Origin: Aegicerativicinus sediminis
GTDB taxonomy: Bacteria; Bacteroidota; Bacteroidia; Flavobacteriales; Flavobacteriaceae
Direction of reading: 5' to 3'
Length of the DNA: 64,000 nt
Assembly: GCF_015476115.1 (NCBI RefSeq)
Contig: NZ_CP064295.1
Span: 3,714,001 to 3,778,000 of the forward strand
Positions 62,056 through 64,000 of the stretch are shown piece after piece; within the stretch, counting starts at the first letter, position 1, and each line of letters begins with the position of its first letter. Made by a program: the position numbers and the translations under genes. The notes beneath the pieces were generated by a model. It was not told the DNA's origin and did no database searches. It saw only the letters and a list, made by a program, of their open reading frames with translations.

Positions 62056-63513
62056 TTACTCCCCTCTGAAAAGCTTATACCATAAATTCTGAAATTCCTC
62101 AGAGATATTAAATTTAAGGATTGCAAATGCGTAAATCAAAGTAATTAAGATTGATTTAATGGTAATATTCAATAAGGGATGAAATGTAAAATCCCAAAAG
62201 TAAAAGCCTAAGCCTATAAAAATAATTAGCACTAAGGTATAGAGGGATTTTGGACTATATAGGGAAAGATTCAATTTATGCTTTACAAAAATTAACTTTA
62301 TGGTATTATAAAGGAAAATTGCTAAAAATGTCGCTATTGCCGAACCAGTAATACCATATAATGGAATAAAAATAGTATTAAGTATAACTGTAACAATCAC
62401 CAACACAACTCCAAAGACCAAAACCATCCTATAGTAATCGCTATTGAAAAGAATAGCATTATTATTGCCTAAAAAGTTGTCATAAAGCTTTGCGGCACTT
62501 ATAATCAAAACTACCCAAAGTCCCTGCGAATAACTCGAAGGTAAAAGTTGATAGAGCTCCTTGATATTTAAAACAATCAATAAAAATATCAACCCTCCTA
62601 CCACTATAAGGTTCAAAGAGCTTTTTACATATAAATCTTGAAGTCCCTGTTTATCTCGTTCTACCAACATAGTAGCTGTTAAAGGCAGAAGCACTTGATG
62701 CATTGCCCGTTGGGGAACCGCTATAACCGTGGCAATGTATATGGCTACACTATAGAATGCTACATATTCAATAGGTATTAATTTGCCTAACATAAATTTA
62801 TCAATGTCCAAAATCATGGTTGCCACAGATCCTGCAAGGAGTATTATTGCAGCATATTTTAAAATAGAAACCTTGTCTTGCAATCCCAGGAATTTTAATT
62901 GTGGCCATTTTAAGCGAAATGCATAAACCTTCATAAGGATCATTCTAATAATATATACTATTATAATACCTATTAAAAAATCCTCAACGGACAGCCATTT
63001 AAAATAAACTGCGAATAGCAACAACATGGTTCCGAACCTAAGAAAAACCTCTTTCAAAAAATTGCCAACAACTGTCTGCATATGGGCTTTAGACCAAGCA
63101 TAAAAAACCTCAAAATATGCCATTGCGATGCCTGCAACATAGATATACCAAACATAATTTCTTGCAATTGTATTTTCACTTGCCAACCAATTACCGATTG
63201 AATCATTAAAAAGCAAGCCAATTAATCCTACAGGAACAATTACAACTAATGGCAAAAACAGCATCATTGTTAAAAACGAATCTAAATGATGTTTTTCTTT
63301 ATATTTAGGATAAAACTTAACTAAGGTGTTAGAAACCCCGAAGGCCATTAAAGGACTCATTATATTGGCCGTTGACAATAGGTAAGAGACCAACCCATAA
63401 TATTCATCTGTAAGGAAATTGGTAAAAAGAAACAAGGTGTTTATGGCACCTATACCAAATCCAAGGTATGTTGAAATAGTATTCTTAAAAGATTGATTTA
63501 AGACAATACCCAT
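62056..63513 (-). CDS. polysaccharide flippase, Wzx/PST family
   Basis: This 485-residue inner-membrane protein has 12-14 hydrophobic helices in the pattern of the oligosaccharide flippases of the MATE/PST superfamily. The first helix includes STYLGFGIGAINTLFLF, followed by FGVSNTLVKFYPKY, both familiar from this group. It would move lipid-linked sugar units for capsule, exopolysaccharide or O-antigen. Its ATG directly follows the stop of the upstream glycosyltransferase gene, so the two are one operon, probably the edge of a larger surface-sugar cluster to the right. Confidence 0.88.
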   Translation of the reverse strand: MGIVLNQSFKNTISTYLGFGIGAINTLFLFTNFLTDEYYGLVSYLLSTANIMSPLMAFGVSNTLVKFYPKYKEKHHLDSFLTMMLFLPLVVIVPVGLIGLLFNDSIGNWLASENTIARNYVWYIYVAGIAMAYFEVFYAWSKAHMQTVVGNFLKEVFLRFGTMLLLFAVYFKWLSVEDFLIGIIIVYIIRMILMKVYAFRLKWPQLKFLGLQDKVSILKYAAIILLAGSVATMILDIDKFMLGKLIPIEYVAFYSVAIYIATVIAVPQRAMHQVLLPLTATMLVERDKQGLQDLYVKSSLNLIVVGGLIFLLIVLNIKELYQLLPSSYSQGLWVVLIISAAKLYDNFLGNNNAILFNSDYYRMVLVFGVVLVIVTVILNTIFIPLYGITGSAIATFLAIFLYNTIKLIFVKHKLNLSLYSPKSLYTLVLIIFIGLGFYFWDFTFHPLLNITIKSILITLIYAFAILKFNISEEFQNLWYKLFRGE

Positions 63514-64000
63514 TTAGATAAGTTCAGAAAGTTTTGCCGTTAATGATTTTCTGCTAAATTTCATGATATTCTTACCTTTTACCTCTAATTCATTCGCTTG
63601 AAATTTATGAAATAATTGGTAAATGTGTTGTTTTAAGGCACTCTTGTCTGAATATGTAAAATAGTACCCTGTCTCAGTTTCATTCAATAATTTCTTAACA
63701 TCCGATCCTTCAGGGCCAAGCGCAATAATAGGAGTACCACTAGCCATATACTCAAATAATTTTCCTGGAATAATTGCCTTAGTTTCCTCACTATTAATTT
63801 CAATTAATAAAAGTACTCGGCTAGATTTTTGAAGGCTTACGGCTTTAGGGTGAGGCAAATAACCCAAATATTCAACATACGGCTTAAGTCCAAATGAAGT
63901 CAATGATTCTAGGACTTCATCACTTACTACCCCGGCAAATTTAAGTTTAAAATTTTCCCGAAAGTCAGCTGAATCCTCCAAAATTTCCGAGAAGGTTTCC
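63514..64000 (-). CDS. family 4 glycosyltransferase, C-terminal part
   Basis: This is the last 162 residues of a GT-B-fold transferase; the frame is open to the right window edge, so the N-terminal half lies outside. The C-terminal nucleotide-sugar-binding part is clear: LKFAGVVSDEV, YLGYLPHPKAVSLQKSSRVLLLI and IIPGKLFEYMASGTPIIALGPEGSD, containing the E-x7-E-like donor motif (GKLFEYMASG). It precedes the flippase gene with no gap. Donor sugar unknown. Confidence 0.9.
   Translation of the reverse strand, partial: ETFSEILEDSADFRENFKLKFAGVVSDEVLESLTSFGLKPYVEYLGYLPHPKAVSLQKSSRVLLLIEINSEETKAIIPGKLFEYMASGTPIIALGPEGSDVKKLLNETETGYYFTYSDKSALKQHIYQLFHKFQANELEVKGKNIMKFSRKSLTAKLSELI

Overview
The window reads as a chromosomal segment of an AT-rich Bacteroidota bacterium, most likely a marine Flavobacteriaceae. 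The evidence is a SusC/SusD pair, two secreted proteins with type IX secretion (T9SS) sorting domains, DUF3667, DUF6146 and DUF6787 family proteins, and almost no Shine-Dalgarno sequences. Several genes carry the TAnnTTTG promoter element typical of the phylum. About 50 protein genes are supported. No rRNA, tRNA, CRISPR array, insertion sequence or prophage was seen.

Layout. Positions 1-7.5 kb hold the end of a polysaccharide-utilisation-like locus: SusC (5' part cut off by the window), SusD, a surface lipoprotein, two tandem thioredoxin-fold lipoproteins and a Bcr/CflA-type MFS exporter. From 7.5 to 15.2 kb come a secreted GH29 alpha-L-fucosidase, an aldo/keto reductase, a secreted amidohydrolase, a P1B-4 metal ATPase and ychF. 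From 15.3 to 22.1 kb are two secreted T9SS proteins; the larger (1702 aa) carries nine near-identical 222-bp repeats. From 22.5 to 26.2 kb are a ferredoxin and the block acyl-CoA reductase / serC / serA. From 26.4 to 29.9 kb are three small proteins and a TonB-dependent receptor with a His/Glu-rich loop, probably for a metal.

From 30.2 to 37.3 kb lie a DsbD-like protein, a class V aminotransferase, hutH and hutU (the first two steps of histidine degradation). From 37.4 to 53.3 kb are mostly housekeeping genes: folE, a LolD-type ATPase, an S10 and an M61 peptidase, a glycosyltransferase, a BatA-like vWA protein, a dihydroorotase homologue lacking its metal-binding histidines, an esterase, a metallo-hydrolase, a large conserved protein of unknown function, a DsrE protein, bcp and an endonuclease III that lacks the iron-sulfur cysteines.

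From 53.3 to 58.2 kb are a 47-aa gene, a sigma-70 family factor, uvrA and a DUF3667 protein. From 58.4 to 62 kb two paralogous exported proteins flank a serine hydrolase; both have matching sigma-54-like promoters and a shared motif before their terminators. The window closes with a Wzx-type flippase and the end of a GT4 glycosyltransferase, probably the edge of a surface-polysaccharide cluster.

The most unusual items are the repeat array with its alternating Ala/Asp pattern and raised G+C, the twin sigma-54-like paralogues, the small gene whose terminator is written inside the nth coding sequence, and the TonB receptor with its His-rich partner. All functional calls come from reading translated sequence by eye; no database search was possible.
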